64,000 nucleotides of DNA from Terriglobia bacterium (GCA_021325175.1 JAJPHS010000125.1:1-64000), one strand, 5' to 3'. Positions 49,414 through 58,780 are shown, counted from the stretch's first letter. Made by a program: numbers and translations. Notes: generated by a model not told the origin, from the letters alone.

Positions 49414-50876
49414 GGCGGCGCGGCGGGGGATTGCCGATTCGCGTGGCCCTATGCGGCGCGATCGTGCTTTCCGCCTGCCGTGTCGGACCGAATTACAAAA
49501 CCCCGCCCGCTCCCGTCCCGCCGGCCTTCAAGGAACCGCCGCCTGAATCGTTCAAGGAATGGAAGCAGGCTCATCCGGCCGACGACGTGATTCGCGGAAA
49601 ATGGTGGGAAATCTATCACGATCCGGCGCTCAACGCGCTGGAGGAGCAAGTAAACATTTCAAACCAAAATGTTTTGGCGGCGGAAGCCTCCTATCGCCAG
49701 GCGCTCGCCGCCATCCGCGTGGCGCGATCCGCTCTCGGACCAACGTTCACGGCCACTCCGGGGATCAGCGCCGCGCACGGGTCTTCGAACCTGGGCGCCG
49801 GGCAGGTCAGCTCGGTCTCCACCCTGCGCTCCGGCACCTTCACCACCTATACATTGCCCTTCGGTCTTTCCTGGACCACCGATATCTGGGGATCGATTCG
49901 CCGCGGCATCACCGCCGCGCGCGCCACCGCGCAAGCCTCCGCCGCCGGGCTTGAAAGCGCGCGTCTCGCCTATCAATCCATGCTCGCCGAGGATTATTTC
50001 GAAATGCGCGGTTTGGATGCCCAGCAGGCCCAACTCAGCAAAACGGTCGCCGATTATCGCGAATTTCTTCAACTCACGCAATATCGATACCAGAGCGGCA
50101 TCGCCTCGGAGGCCGACATCGCGGCGGCGAAAACTCAGCTCGATTCCGCCGAGGCTTCGCTGATCGACACCGGCGTTGCACGCGCCCAATACGAACACGC
50201 CATTGCCGTTCTCACCGGACGCCCGCCGGCCGAGTACAGCGCCGAAGCCTCGCCGCTCAACGCGACTCCTCCGCCGGTCCCCGTCGCGCTGCCTTCGGAG
50301 CTTCTCGAGCGCCGCCCCGATATCGCCGCGGCAGAGCGCAATATGGCCGCCGCCAACGAACAGATCGGGATCGCCAAAGCCGCCTATTTTCCGTCGATTT
50401 CTCTTAGCGCCTCGGCCGGACTGGAAAGCTCGTCCATTCTCAATCTGCTGAATTGGCCGAGCCATTTCTGGTCCGTGGGCCCGCAAGCCGCCGAAACGCT
50501 GCTCGATTTCGGCCGCCGCGCCGGAGCGGTGCAGGAAGCGCAAAGCGCCTACGAAGCCGCGGTCGCAAATTACCGGCAGACGGTATTGACCGCGTTCCAA
50601 GGCGTCGAGGACAATCTCGCCGCGCTGCGAATCCTTGAACAGGAGTACGCAAAGGACCAGCAGACCATCGCCGACGCGAGGGAAAGCCTGCGCGTGACGA
50701 TGGAGCAGTATCAGGCCGGCACCGCGAATTATTTACAAGTCCTCACCGCGCAGACCGCCCTGCTTTCTTCTCAAACCAGCGCGATTGCCGTTCTCACCCG
50801 CCGCATGAGCGCGAGCGTATTGTTGATCCAAGCGCTGGGCGGCGGCTGGAGCACCTCCGAACTGCCGAAAGAATGA
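49410..50876 (+). CDS. Outer-membrane efflux lipoprotein (NodT/TolC family)
   Basis: 488 residues from the ATG at 49410 (overlap ATGA, GAGGAGG upstream). The signal peptide ends in a lipobox-like ALCGAIVLSAC, so Cys is probably lipidated, and CRVGPNYKTPPAPVPPAF is the NodT signature. Two homologous OEP domains form the trimeric channel; a conserved block is LPSELLERRPDIAAAERNMA. Completes the four-gene RND operon. Confidence 0.95.
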   Translation: MRRRGGGLPIRVALCGAIVLSACRVGPNYKTPPAPVPPAFKEPPPESFKEWKQAHPADDVIRGKWWEIYHDPALNALEEQVNISNQNVLAAEASYRQALAAIRVARSALGPTFTATPGISAAHGSSNLGAGQVSSVSTLRSGTFTTYTLPFGLSWTTDIWGSIRRGITAARATAQASAAGLESARLAYQSMLAEDYFEMRGLDAQQAQLSKTVADYREFLQLTQYRYQSGIASEADIAAAKTQLDSAEASLIDTGVARAQYEHAIAVLTGRPPAEYSAEASPLNATPPPVPVALPSELLERRPDIAAAERNMAAANEQIGIAKAAYFPSISLSASAGLESSSILNLLNWPSHFWSVGPQAAETLLDFGRRAGAVQEAQSAYEAAVANYRQTVLTAFQGVEDNLAALRILEQEYAKDQQTIADARESLRVTMEQYQAGTANYLQVLTAQTALLSSQTSAIAVLTRRMSASVLLIQALGGGWSTSELPKE

Positions 50877-50905
50877 GCAAGGCGCCGCGCCCCGCGGTGC
50901 ACCCG

Positions 50906-51094
50906 CTAATCGTGCTCGTGCTCGTGCGGCAAGGTCGAATAGCGGTAGAATTTCACCCGGCAGCTCCGGCATCGGTAGGGCCATCGGCTGAAGATGCGCG
51001 CCAGCAGCGCGATCAAACCTTCTCCGCGCGACCGGCGGATGTCGGTTGAGCCGCATTTCGGACAAGCCGGTTTGGAAGCTACTTCATGACGCAT
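50906..51094 (-). CDS. Small zinc-ribbon protein
   Basis: 62 residues with two CxxC pairs (ACPKCGST and YRCRSCRVKF) spaced as a zinc ribbon, and a His-rich tail (HEHEHD). A helical hydrophobic stretch (GLIALLARIFSRWPYR) lies between. Function unknown. It is convergent with the efflux operon, 29 bp from its stop, and divergent from the FtsB-like gene. Confidence 0.6.
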   Translation of the reverse strand: MRHEVASKPACPKCGSTDIRRSRGEGLIALLARIFSRWPYRCRSCRVKFYRYSTLPHEHEHD

Positions 51095-51164
51095 AAAGCT
51101 CTTAACAGGAGCAGAATAACATGCGCCGCTGGTATTTTTCTAAAATCCGGTTTATAAATGAGTT

Positions 51165-51485
51165 ATGTTGCAACGGGTTCTTCGGAGGGCAGGCCTGCTG
51201 CTTGCCATCGCCTTCGCCGGCGCCTACGCGTGGATGGCGCTGCGCGGGCCGCAAGGCATTCAGGCGCTGGCGGAAAAACATCGCCAGATTCGCCAGCTTC
51301 AGGAACAGAACGCGGCGATGTCGCTCGATAACGAGCGGCGGCGCGAGCACATCCGGCTGCTGAAGGAAAGTCCCAGCGAGCAGGATATGGAAATTCGCAA
51401 ACAGCTCAAGCTGATCCGTCCGGGTGAAACGACGTTCATCCTGCCAGACATGCCGAAGGAAAAAGATCCCGCCACGGGTAAGTAG
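51165..51485 (+). CDS. FtsB/DivIC-like septum formation protein
   Basis: 106 residues. One membrane helix (about 8-27) followed by a coiled coil (about 35-75: QALAEKHRQIRQLQEQNAAM) and the C-terminal block IRKQLKLIRPGETTFILP typical of FtsB/DivIC. These proteins stabilise FtsL and FtsQ at the division site. Downstream is Hsp20 after 152 bp. Confidence 0.85.
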   Translation: MLQRVLRRAGLLLAIAFAGAYAWMALRGPQGIQALAEKHRQIRQLQEQNAAMSLDNERRREHIRLLKESPSEQDMEIRKQLKLIRPGETTFILPDMPKEKDPATGK

Positions 51486-51563
51486 CGCAGGCGGCGCCCG
51501 TTACGCCGGCTGAAACCGCGCGCCCGGCTCCTGCATCCCTGAGAGCGGAAGCAGCAAGAACGC

Positions 51564-51583
51564 GGCGGGAGAAACCTCCCGCC
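51564..51583 (+). promoter_or_regulatory. 8-bp hairpin upstream of hsp20
   Basis: Arms 51564-51571 and 51576-51583 pair perfectly around AAAC. The 3' arm contains CCTCC, complementary to the GGAGG ribosome site of hsp20 about 45 nt downstream, so an alternative fold hiding the ribosome site is possible. It could equally be a weak terminator for the FtsB-like gene, as there is no T run. Confidence 0.35.
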
Positions 51584-51637
51584 CGTGTTCCCTGTTGCTA
51601 AAGGTCAATCCACACGAGTTGAAAGGAGGAATGATCT

Positions 51638-52219
51638 ATGGCTGAGGTCAATGTCAAAAATCAACAGGAAAAAGCCCTGGAGAAAAGCACGGAGCGCGGG
51701 TTTTCGCGCCGTGGATGGGATCCGTTCTCCTGGTCGCTGATGCCGTCTGATTTCTTCAGCTCGGATCCGTTGACCTGGATGCGGCACTTCCACGATGAAA
51801 TGAACCGCACTTTTGCGCGCTTCTTTGGGAAGGATTTGGACGGAGAATCGCGCGCCTGGGCGCCGGCGATCGAGGTGGCCGAGCGCGATGGACAGATGCA
51901 GGTCCATGCCGAACTCCCCGGTCTGAAACCCGAAGACGTGAAAGTGGAGGTTACCGATGAGGCTCTGATTATCCGCGGCGAGCGGAAATACGAGCACGAA
52001 GATAAAGAAGGCGGCGTGTATCGCTCCGAACGGCGCTACGGCCAATTCTACCGCGAGATTCCGCTGCCTGAAGGCGCGAACGTCGAGCAGGCGAAGGCGA
52101 ACTTCAAGGACGGCATTCTCGAGGTAGTTCTGCCCGTTCCCCAGGCCCGAAGCCACCGCCGGTCGATCCCGATTGAAACCGGTTCGGCCGCGAAAGCCAG
52201 TTCCGCGGCTCAGAACTGA
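51638..52219 (+). CDS. Hsp20/alpha-crystallin family small heat-shock protein
   Basis: 193 residues. The alpha-crystallin domain spans about 75-170 (AIEVAERDGQMQVHAELPGL, GERKYEHEDKEGGVYRSERR, then FKDGILEVVLPVP with the LEV/L-x-V strand). A longer than usual N-terminal arm (about 1-70) precedes it. AAAGGAGGA lies just upstream of the ATG. An ATP-independent chaperone that holds unfolded proteins. Confidence 0.94.
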   Translation: MAEVNVKNQQEKALEKSTERGFSRRGWDPFSWSLMPSDFFSSDPLTWMRHFHDEMNRTFARFFGKDLDGESRAWAPAIEVAERDGQMQVHAELPGLKPEDVKVEVTDEALIIRGERKYEHEDKEGGVYRSERRYGQFYREIPLPEGANVEQAKANFKDGILEVVLPVPQARSHRRSIPIETGSAAKASSAAQN

Positions 52220-52237
52220 GGCGACATCCGGAGCATT

Positions 52238-52265
52238 GGCCGGCGGAAAGCGTTAAACGCCGGCC
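52238..52265. terminator. Hairpin between convergent hsp20 and hisA
   Basis: Perfect 8-bp arms (GGCCGGCG at 52238-52245, CGCCGGCC at 52258-52265) around a 12-nt loop, in the 58 bp between two convergent stops. No T run on either side. Position favours a bidirectional terminator. Confidence 0.45.
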
Positions 52266-52277
52266 GCCGGCTCCGGC

Positions 52278-52973
52278 TCAAGGACTATGCGGGTGGCACA
52301 GCGAGGCCAGGAGGTTGAGGTCGAGGCGGCCTGTATAGATCGCCATCCCAACGACGGAGTGAATTGAAAGCGCGGAGAGCTCGCGAATTTCTTCAAGAGT
52401 GGTGATGCCCCCGGCGGCGGACAGCTCGAGGGGTGTAGCCTGGCGCAAGGAGCGGAACCAGTCCAGGTTTGTGCCTTGCAGCAGACCCTCCTTATCGACG
52501 AAAGTGCAAAGAAATCCGGAACAGAACGGCGCGGTGCGATTGATCAGTTCTTCGGCGCGGAAGCGGGTCGGCTCGCGCCAACCCTGGACGACCACGCGGC
52601 CGTCGCGCGAGTCGAGCGCGACGATCAGACGGTCGCGACCGGCGGCGGCGGAGATTTCCGCCAGCCGCGAAGGGTCGAGCGCGGCCGTGCCGACAATCAC
52701 CTTATGCGCGCCGCATTCCACCAGTTGGCGCGCGCGCTCCGGGGTGCGAATGCCGCCGCCGATCCGGGTGAGAGCGCGCGAGGCGAGCATCTGAACAACT
52801 TCCTGGTTGGAGCCGGCGCCCGAGGCGGCATCGAGATCGACGATCTGAATCTGGGGAAACGCGCTGAAGCGCTTGAGCATGATCAGGGGAGCTTCGCCTT
52901 CGAGGGCTTTATCCCGGCCCTGTATAAGCTGCACCACTTTGCCACCTTGCAGATCGATGCAGGGGATGATCAT
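52278..52973 (-). CDS. hisA: HisA, ProFAR isomerase
   Basis: 231 residues from ATG at 52973 (MIIPCIDLQGGKVVQLIQG); the frame is open further upstream but that is the hisF tail. TIM barrel with the first catalytic Asp7 and second Asp in LIVALDSRDGRVVVQGW. Catalyses the Amadori rearrangement of ProFAR to PRFAR. Last gene of the his operon; it begins 4 bp after hisF. Confidence 0.96.
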   Translation of the reverse strand: MIIPCIDLQGGKVVQLIQGRDKALEGEAPLIMLKRFSAFPQIQIVDLDAASGAGSNQEVVQMLASRALTRIGGGIRTPERARQLVECGAHKVIVGTAALDPSRLAEISAAAGRDRLIVALDSRDGRVVVQGWREPTRFRAEELINRTAPFCSGFLCTFVDKEGLLQGTNLDWFRSLRQATPLELSAAGGITTLEEIRELSALSIHSVVGMAIYTGRLDLNLLASLCHPHSP

Positions 52974-52977
52974 GATT

Positions 52978-53751
52978 TCAGCTCGTGACAGGGGCAGGGC
53001 GCACGGGAATACCACGCGCCGCCAGATTGTTTTTTAAATCCGCGATGGCCCAGGTACCGAAGTGGAAGATGGAAGCGGCCAGCGCGGCCGCGGCCTCGCC
53101 TTGTTCAAAGATGCGCGCGAAGTCCTCGGGATGGCCCGCGCCTCCGGATGCGATGACCGGGACCGAAGTGGCGCGGGTCACGGCGCGGGTAAGCTCGCAG
53201 TCAAAACCGGCGCGGACGCCGTCCGTATCCATGGAGGTGAGCAGGATTTCACCGGCGCCGAGGGAGACGCCCCGGCAGGCCCATTCGACGGCGTCGAGGC
53301 CCTCCTCGTCGCGGCCGCCCCGGGTGAACACGTTCCAGCCCCCTCGGGCATTGCGGCGGGCGTCGATCGCCAGGACGACGGCTTGCGCTCCGAACTCCTG
53401 GTTCAATTCGGTGATGAGCTCCGGTCGGCGGACAGCGGCGGTGTTGATGCTGACCTTGTCCGCTCCGCAGGAAAGCACACGGCGGGCATCGCCAACCGAG
53501 CGGATTCCACCGCCGGCGGTGAGCGGGATAAAGACCTGGCGGGCCGTGCGCTCGATCAGGCCGGCGAGAATTTCGCGGGCGTCGCTGGAGGCGGTGATGT
53601 CGAGGAAGACGAGCTCGTCGGCGCCCTGTTTCTCATAACGGCGCGCCAGTTCGACCGGGTCGCCGGCGTCGCGGAGGCCGGTGAAGCGGACGCCTTTCAC
53701 CACCCGGCCCGCAGTGACGTCCAGGCAAGCGATAATGCGGCGCGTTAACAC
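52978..53751 (-). CDS. hisF: HisF, imidazole glycerol-phosphate synthase cyclase subunit
   Basis: 257 residues from GTG at 53751 ([20 protein letters not shown]), overlapping hisH by 7 bases. TIM barrel with catalytic Asp11 and the second Asp in VVLAIDARR. Takes ammonia from HisH and converts PRFAR to imidazole glycerol phosphate plus AICAR. The C-terminal block [20 protein letters not shown] is typical. Confidence 0.97.
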   Translation of the reverse strand: MLTRRIIACLDVTAGRVVKGVRFTGLRDAGDPVELARRYEKQGADELVFLDITASSDAREILAGLIERTARQVFIPLTAGGGIRSVGDARRVLSCGADKVSINTAAVRRPELITELNQEFGAQAVVLAIDARRNARGGWNVFTRGGRDEEGLDAVEWACRGVSLGAGEILLTSMDTDGVRAGFDCELTRAVTRATSVPVIASGGAGHPEDFARIFEQGEAAAALAASIFHFGTWAIADLKNNLAARGIPVRPAPVTS

Positions 53752-54347
53752 GAAGCCTCCAGAAAATTCCGCAGGATGCGAAGGCCGAGCGGGCCGGATT
53801 TTTCGGGATGAAACTGCACGCCGAACAGGCTGCCGCGCTCGACAGCGGCGGTGTAGCGGACAGTGTAGTCGCAAACCGCGGCGGTTGCCTCGCCAAGGAG
53901 CGGCACGTAAAAGCTATGCGCGAAGTAAAAATACGGCTGCGTGCCCGTCCGGCGAAACAGAACCGTGTCTTCGCAGGGCGCCACCGGGCTCCAGCCCATG
54001 TGAGGAACGCGCGCGCCGGGACCGAACTTCCGGACGATTCCCGGAAGCAAGGCGAGTCCGGGAAGGCCGGGCGCCTCCTCGCTGCCTTCAAACAGGGCCT
54101 GTAAGCCCAGGCAGATGCCGAGGAACGGCGCGCCGGCTTCGATGCGCCGCTTCAGTGGCGTGCGGAGCCCCAGCGAGTCGAGGGAGCGGATCAGCTGGCC
54201 GAAGTGGCCGACGCCCGGCAGAATGATACGGGCGGCGCCGTAAAGCGCCTCGGGCGAGCGCACGCGTTCGTGCCGCGCTCCCAGCGCGTCGAGGGCATTC
54301 TCGACGCTGCGCAAGTTGCCGGCTCCGTAGTCAAGGATGGCGATCAT
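53745..54347 (-). CDS. hisH: HisH, imidazole glycerol-phosphate synthase glutaminase subunit
   Basis: 200 residues from ATG at 54347 ([19 protein letters not shown]). Class I glutamine amidotransferase with nucleophile Cys79 (FLGICLGLQ) and His/Glu in [13 protein letters not shown]. Supplies ammonia to HisF. The start overlaps the hisB stop by four bases. Confidence 0.97.
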   Translation of the reverse strand: MIAILDYGAGNLRSVENALDALGARHERVRSPEALYGAARIILPGVGHFGQLIRSLDSLGLRTPLKRRIEAGAPFLGICLGLQALFEGSEEAPGLPGLALLPGIVRKFGPGARVPHMGWSPVAPCEDTVLFRRTGTQPYFYFAHSFYVPLLGEATAAVCDYTVRYTAAVERGSLFGVQFHPEKSGPLGLRILRNFLEASC

Positions 54348-54934
54348 CCCAGGAGGTCCTTGGTGGACGGAAGCTGGCCGCGCAAGCGCGGATCCCGGGC
54401 GCAGGCAAAGCGCAGCGCGCGGGCAAAACATTTGAACACAGCCTCCAATTTATGATGATTCGAGCGGCCATAGAGAACCCGGAGGTGAAGGTTCGCGCCA
54501 GCGTGATGGACGAAAGCGGCGAAGAAGTCTTCGACGAGCTCGCTTTGCAGGTCGCCGACGAAGCGAACCCGCACCAAATCTTTATAGACGAGGGCGGCCC
54601 GGCCGGCGAGATCAACGGCGGCGACGGCCAGGGTCTCATCCATGGGCATAACAAAGTAGCCGGCGCGATTGATGCCTTTACGGTCGCCGAGCGCGGTTGA
54701 CACGAGCTGGCCGAGAACAATGCCGGTGTCTTCGACGGTGTGATGCTGATCGACGTCCAGATCGCCCGCGGCGCGGAGATGCAGGTCGAAAGCTCCGTGC
54801 CGGGCGAACAATTCGAGCATGTGGTCGAGAAAGCGGATGCCGGTGGAGATATCGTAGGCGCCGCGGCCGTCGAGACGGATGGTTCCGCGGATCCTGGTTT
54901 CGCGAGTGTTTCGTTCGATCGACGCTTTTCTCAC
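54344..54934 (-). CDS. hisB: HisB, imidazoleglycerol-phosphate dehydratase (monofunctional)
   Basis: 196 residues from GTG at 54934, the normal length of a stand-alone dehydratase without the N-terminal HAD phosphatase of the E. coli type. Metal motifs [17 protein letters not shown] and [17 protein letters not shown] are present. Converts imidazole glycerol phosphate to imidazole acetol phosphate. The start overlaps the stop of a short HAD-like remnant by four bases. Confidence 0.96.
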   Translation of the reverse strand: MRKASIERNTRETRIRGTIRLDGRGAYDISTGIRFLDHMLELFARHGAFDLHLRAAGDLDVDQHHTVEDTGIVLGQLVSTALGDRKGINRAGYFVMPMDETLAVAAVDLAGRAALVYKDLVRVRFVGDLQSELVEDFFAAFVHHAGANLHLRVLYGRSNHHKLEAVFKCFARALRFACARDPRLRGQLPSTKDLLG

Positions 54935-55041
54935 AACACGGTCTCCCGGCGATGGAGGCCGGCGGCGCTGGCGTCGAACAGCACGCCGTCCGGGACAAAA
55001 ACAAACATTTCGTATTTGGTTGGGACGCTCACGCCTTCCAT
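54931..55041 (-). pseudogene. Probable stump of a HAD-superfamily phosphatase gene between hisC and hisB
   Basis: An ORF of 36 codons starts with an ATG inside the end of hisC and stops at TGA overlapping the hisB GTG (GTGA). From its internal Met12 it reads [17 protein letters not shown], close to HAD motif I (VFDxDGVLxD) but with the nucleophilic Asp replaced by Val. HAD phosphatases occur between or fused to hisC and hisB in some organisms. I read this as a truncated, inactive former histidinol-phosphatase gene. An unrelated short coupling peptide is the alternative. Confidence 0.5.
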
Positions 55042-56102
55042 ATCCTTTCGAGCTCCTGGAGAAAGCGGCGGGCCTGAGCGCGAGTGCCGGTGGTGACGCG
55101 TACGCAGCCGGGGAGTTCGTAGCTGCGGTCGCGGACGAGGATCCCGCGGCCGCGAAGTTTGTGGCAAATCTCGGCGGCGCGCCGGCCGGCCCGGAACAGG
55201 ACGAAGTTTGCCTGGCTTTTGTAATAGGTGATGCCGAGGCGCTCGAAGCCGGCGTAGAGCAACTCGCGGGCGGCGAGGGATTCGGCAACATAGCGCCGGA
55301 CGAAAGAAGTATCCTTCACCGCGGCCGCGGCGGCCGTGGCGGCGAGCGTATTTACACTGTAAGGCGATTGCGCTTTGCGCAAAAATTCGACATTTTCGCG
55401 ACGGCTGAACAAACAACCGGCGCGCATGGCGGCGAGCCCGTAGACTTTGGAGAACGTTCGGCAGACGAATAGGTTGGGGTAGGTCTCAAGAAGCGGAAGG
55501 GCCGTCACGCCGCAAAACTCGAAATACGCTTCGTCGACCAGAACGGCGGCGCGGCCGGCGCGGGTAAGGATTTTTTCGAGGCCGGGGCGGGAGGTCCCGG
55601 TGCCGGTGGGGTTATTCGGGTTGGCAATCATAACGCCGCGAGTGGCCTCCGTGATGCGTTCGAGCAGCTCTTCCAGAGGAAAGGCCAGATCGGGAGCACG
55701 GTAGCGGACTTCTTGAACGCGGGCGCCGGCAAGTTCGGCATAGAAGCGGTACATGGCATAAGACGGCGAGAGAGTAATAACTTGGGCTCCGTCATCGATA
55801 TAGGTGTTGATGAAAACCTGGATGGCCTCATCGGTGCCATTGGTCAGCAATAAGTTCGCGGGAGCTACTTTGAAGTGGCGCGCGAGAGCCTGGCGCAGGC
55901 TGCCGTATTCGGGATAGACAGGAAGCAGGCTTGGATCGAGCGCCTGGCGGAGGCAATGGAGGACCTGGGCCGACGTTCCGATGGTGTTTTCGTTGAAATC
56001 GAGCCGGAGTTTGCCCAAGCGTCCGGCGGTGGGCGGCGAGTAGGGGCGCATGCGGCGGACCGCCTGGCGGGGTTCAGGAGGAACAAGACGCTTAGAGGCC
56101 AA
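55029..56102 (-). CDS. hisC: HisC, histidinol-phosphate aminotransferase
   Basis: 357 residues from TTG at 56102 (GAGG six bases before it); ATG at 56051 would give 340. Class I/II aminotransferase fold, with [20 protein letters not shown] at the start, a PLP-binding region [20 protein letters not shown] containing the Schiff-base Lys, and NPNNPTGT. Converts imidazole acetol phosphate to histidinol phosphate. Its start overlaps the hisD end by 11 bases. Confidence 0.95.
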   Translation of the reverse strand: MASKRLVPPEPRQAVRRMRPYSPPTAGRLGKLRLDFNENTIGTSAQVLHCLRQALDPSLLPVYPEYGSLRQALARHFKVAPANLLLTNGTDEAIQVFINTYIDDGAQVITLSPSYAMYRFYAELAGARVQEVRYRAPDLAFPLEELLERITEATRGVMIANPNNPTGTGTSRPGLEKILTRAGRAAVLVDEAYFEFCGVTALPLLETYPNLFVCRTFSKVYGLAAMRAGCLFSRRENVEFLRKAQSPYSVNTLAATAAAAAVKDTSFVRRYVAESLAARELLYAGFERLGITYYKSQANFVLFRAGRRAAEICHKLRGRGILVRDRSYELPGCVRVTTGTRAQARRFLQELERIWKA

Positions 56103-57354
56103 GGCGCACCTCGACGGAGCGGGCGTGGGCTTCAAGGCCCTCGGCGCGTGCGAGCGTGGTGATAGACGGGGCAAGCGAGGCGAGCGCTCCCGCGGTCAGT
56201 TCCTGGATGGAGATGACTTTAACGAAGTCCGCGGCGGAGAGACCGCCGCGAAGGCGAGCGGCGCCGGCGGTAGGCAGGACATGATTGGGTCCGGAGGCGT
56301 AGTCGCCCGCGGCTTCCGGACTGAAAGGACCGAGAAAGACGCTCCCCGCATTCTGAATACCGGGGAGCAACTCCGGGTGATACAGACTGAGATGCTCAGG
56401 GGCGAGACGGTTGGAGATATCGACGGCTTCTTCGAGCGAGTGTGTAAGGAGGCAGGCCCCGTGGGTGCAAATCGAGGCGCGGGCGACGGCCGCGGTGGGG
56501 AGGGTTTCGATTTGGCGCTCAATCTCGCGGGCGGTGGCCTCGGCGAGCGCGCGGGAGGGAGTCAGCAAGATGGACGAGGCCTCGATGTCGTGCTCAGCCT
56601 GGGCGAGCAGATCGGCGGCGAGGTGCCGGGGGTCGGCCTCGGCGGCGATGATGACGATTTCGGTGGGGCCGGCGGCGAAGTCGATTCCGGTTTCGCCGGC
56701 GACTAACTTTTTGGCCGCGGCGACATAAATATTGCCGGGGCCGGCGATGCGGTCGACTTTGGGTACGGTGGCGGTGCCGAAGGCGAGGGCGCCGATCGCC
56801 TGAGCGCCGCCGATGCGGAACACACGCGTGACCCCGAGCAGATGCGCGGCGCCCAGGATCTCAACGCTGGGCCTGGGGCAAGCGACACAGATCACCGGGA
56901 CACCGGCCACCTGCGCGGGGATGACGGTCATCAACAGTGTGGAAGGGAGCGGGTACCGTCCCGCGGGAATGTAGGCGCCGATGGAGGCGAGCGGGCGGAC
57001 GATCTGGCCGAGCCGCCGCCCGGCGGAATATTCGCGCATCCAGGCGCGCGGCAGTTGTTCGGCAGCGTATTCCCGGATATTTTGGGAGGCTACAAGGATC
57101 GCGTCGCGGAAGGCGGGCGCCAATTGCGAGGCCGCCTGCTCAAGCTCGGCGGAGGAAACCAGCAAGGAGGGTGAGTCGAATCCGTCGAATCGCCGGCAGT
57201 ATTCGCAAACGGCCTCGTCGCCGCGGCGGCGGATATCTTCCAGCATCGGCGCGACGATCTGTTCAATCTTGGCCATACGCAGAGCTTTCCGCTCGAGGAG
57301 CGATTCGGCGGCGCACGCGTCGAGGATAGGGAGCAGAGTAGCGAAGGTGTCCAT
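56092..57354 (-). CDS. hisD: HisD, histidinol dehydrogenase
   Basis: 420 residues. The NAD/zinc domain includes RIAGPGNIYVAAAKKLVAGE and the zinc ligands around AQAEHDIEASS and NRLAPEHLSLY; GDYASGPNHVLPTAGAARLR is the C-terminal signature. Oxidises L-histidinol to L-histidine in two steps. It starts 8 bp after hisG. Confidence 0.97.
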   Translation of the reverse strand: MDTFATLLPILDACAAESLLERKALRMAKIEQIVAPMLEDIRRRGDEAVCEYCRRFDGFDSPSLLVSSAELEQAASQLAPAFRDAILVASQNIREYAAEQLPRAWMREYSAGRRLGQIVRPLASIGAYIPAGRYPLPSTLLMTVIPAQVAGVPVICVACPRPSVEILGAAHLLGVTRVFRIGGAQAIGALAFGTATVPKVDRIAGPGNIYVAAAKKLVAGETGIDFAAGPTEIVIIAAEADPRHLAADLLAQAEHDIEASSILLTPSRALAEATAREIERQIETLPTAAVARASICTHGACLLTHSLEEAVDISNRLAPEHLSLYHPELLPGIQNAGSVFLGPFSPEAAGDYASGPNHVLPTAGAARLRGGLSAADFVKVISIQELTAGALASLAPSITTLARAEGLEAHARSVEVRLGL

Positions 57355-57362
57355 GGCAGCGC

Positions 57363-58232
57363 TTACATCACGATCTTGTTCAGCGGATATTCGACGATGC
57401 CCTGTGCCCCGGCATCCTTCAGGCGGGGAAGAATGCTGCGGACCGTGAATTCGTCGAGGACGGTGTTGACGGCCAGCCAGTCTTCATCGCTGAGATGAGA
57501 AATGGTCGGTTTTTTGAGCGCCGGCAGGACGCCGAGCACGGCGGTCAAGTCTTCTTTACGGACGTTTAGCATAAGACCGACTTTGCCCAGGGCGTTGATG
57601 GCGCCTTCCAGCAGCATGCGCATGTCTTCGAGTTTGCGCCGCTTCCAGGCGTCCTGCCAGGAGCCGCGGTTGGCGATCAACTGGGTGTTGGATTCGAGGA
57701 CCGTTTCGAGGATGCGCAGTTTATTGGCGCGCAGAGAAGAGCCGGTCTCGGTGACTTCGACGATGGCGTCGGCAAGGACCGGCGGCTTGACTTCGGTGGC
57801 TCCCCAACTGAACTCGACCTTGGCGCGGACGCCCCGCTGGGCGAGATAGCGCCGGGTGGCACCGACCAGTTCGGTGGCGATGACTTTGCCTTCGAGATCC
57901 TTGACGGAGTGAAACAGAGAGGACTCGGGCACGGCCAGCACCCAGCGGACCTTGGCGAAGCTTTGTTTGGCGTAGATGAGGTCGGCGACCGTGGCCACCT
58001 CCGCTTCGTTTTCCTCCACCCAATCGCGTCCGGTGAGGCCGGCGTCGAGGACCCCGTCTTCGACATAGCGGGGCATTTCCTGAGCGCGGATCAGCATGCA
58101 ATCGATTTCGGGGTCGTCGATCGAAGGAAAGTAGGATCGCGTGCTGGTACTAATGTTGAAGCCGGCGCGGCGGAAAAGATCGATGGTTGAGTGTTCGAGG
58201 CTGCCTTTGGGAATTCCGAGCTTGAGTTTCAT
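57363..58232 (-). CDS. hisG: HisG, ATP phosphoribosyltransferase (long form)
   Basis: 289 residues from ATG at 58232 ([20 protein letters not shown]). Catalytic region with [14 protein letters not shown] and [19 protein letters not shown]; then the C-terminal HisG_C regulatory domain (from about 215, [20 protein letters not shown]), which binds histidine for feedback inhibition. First committed step of the pathway. Being long-form, no HisZ is needed. The start overlaps hisI by four bases. Confidence 0.97.
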   Translation of the reverse strand: MKLKLGIPKGSLEHSTIDLFRRAGFNISTSTRSYFPSIDDPEIDCMLIRAQEMPRYVEDGVLDAGLTGRDWVEENEAEVATVADLIYAKQSFAKVRWVLAVPESSLFHSVKDLEGKVIATELVGATRRYLAQRGVRAKVEFSWGATEVKPPVLADAIVEVTETGSSLRANKLRILETVLESNTQLIANRGSWQDAWKRRKLEDMRMLLEGAINALGKVGLMLNVRKEDLTAVLGVLPALKKPTISHLSDEDWLAVNTVLDEFTVRSILPRLKDAGAQGIVEYPLNKIVM

Positions 58233-58624
58233 TTCACCACTCCGTATACGGCGGCGGGGTCGTAGGTTTGCGGCTCGCGGATCTGCCATCCGCCGCCGTC
58301 GAAGCTGCGGAAAAAGCAACTTTCATAGCCCTCGTGACAGACGCCGGGGCCGGCGGCGTCAACATGAAGAAGGAGGCAGTCCCCGTCGCAGTCGGTTTCG
58401 ATGGCTTTTACCGTCAGCCGGTGGCCGGAACTTTCGCCTTTCACCCAGATTTTGTTGCGGGAGCGGCTATAGAAGGTGGCGTAGCCGGTGGAAAGCGTGC
58501 GGCGAAAGGCTTCCTCATTCATGAAGCCGACCATGAGGACGCGGCGCGAGGCCGAGTCCTGAACGACGGCAGGCAGGAGCCCGCCGAGTTTGGTGAAGTC
58601 GAGTTTTAGCGATTGAATATCCAT
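58229..58624 (-). CDS. hisI: HisI, phosphoribosyl-AMP cyclohydrolase
   Basis: 131 residues. [11 protein letters not shown] carries the Mg/Zn-binding Asp/Cys pattern and [10 protein letters not shown] the second Cys pair. Hydrolyses PR-AMP. First structural gene of the his operon, directly behind the attenuator. It lacks a HisE (PR-ATP pyrophosphatase) domain, and no hisE gene is found in the window. Confidence 0.96.
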   Translation of the reverse strand: MDIQSLKLDFTKLGGLLPAVVQDSASRRVLMVGFMNEEAFRRTLSTGYATFYSRSRNKIWVKGESSGHRLTVKAIETDCDGDCLLLHVDAAGPGVCHEGYESCFFRSFDGGGWQIREPQTYDPAAVYGVVK

Positions 58625-58642
58625 GATCTGTATGCCCCAATT

Positions 58643-58672
58643 AAAAAAGCCCGCTGGAATGAACCAGCGGGC
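58643..58672 (-). terminator. His operon attenuator (intrinsic terminator in the leader)
   Basis: On the minus strand GCCCGCTGG (58672-58664), a 6-nt loop, CCAGCGGGC (58657-58649), then six U's (58648-58643): a perfect 9-bp terminator just before hisI (ATG at 58624). The leader segment CCGGCGGGC (58719-58711) can pair with the first arm over all nine positions with one G-U, forming the antiterminator. Confidence 0.9.
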
Positions 58673-58700
58673 CGGATGAGATCACTTAAAAGGTGGTCGT

Positions 58701-58772
58701 CTAGTCGAAAGCCCGCCGGCGGCCGCGATGGCGGCGATGATGGTGGGCGTGATGGAGGACGGAGACGAGCAC
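58701..58772 (-). CDS. hisL: HisL, histidine-rich leader peptide
   Basis: 23-residue ORF from GTG at 58772: MLVSVLHHAHHHRRHRGRRR then AFD. Six His codons fall within nine positions (CAT CAC GCC CAC CAT CAT CGC CGC CAT). Short of charged His-tRNA the ribosome stalls here, leaving the final codons (CGC CGG CGG GCT) free to form the antiterminator. When it completes the peptide it covers them and the terminator forms. Confidence 0.85.
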   Translation of the reverse strand: MLVSVLHHAHHHRRHRGRRRAFD

Positions 58773-58780
58773 GAACTAAA

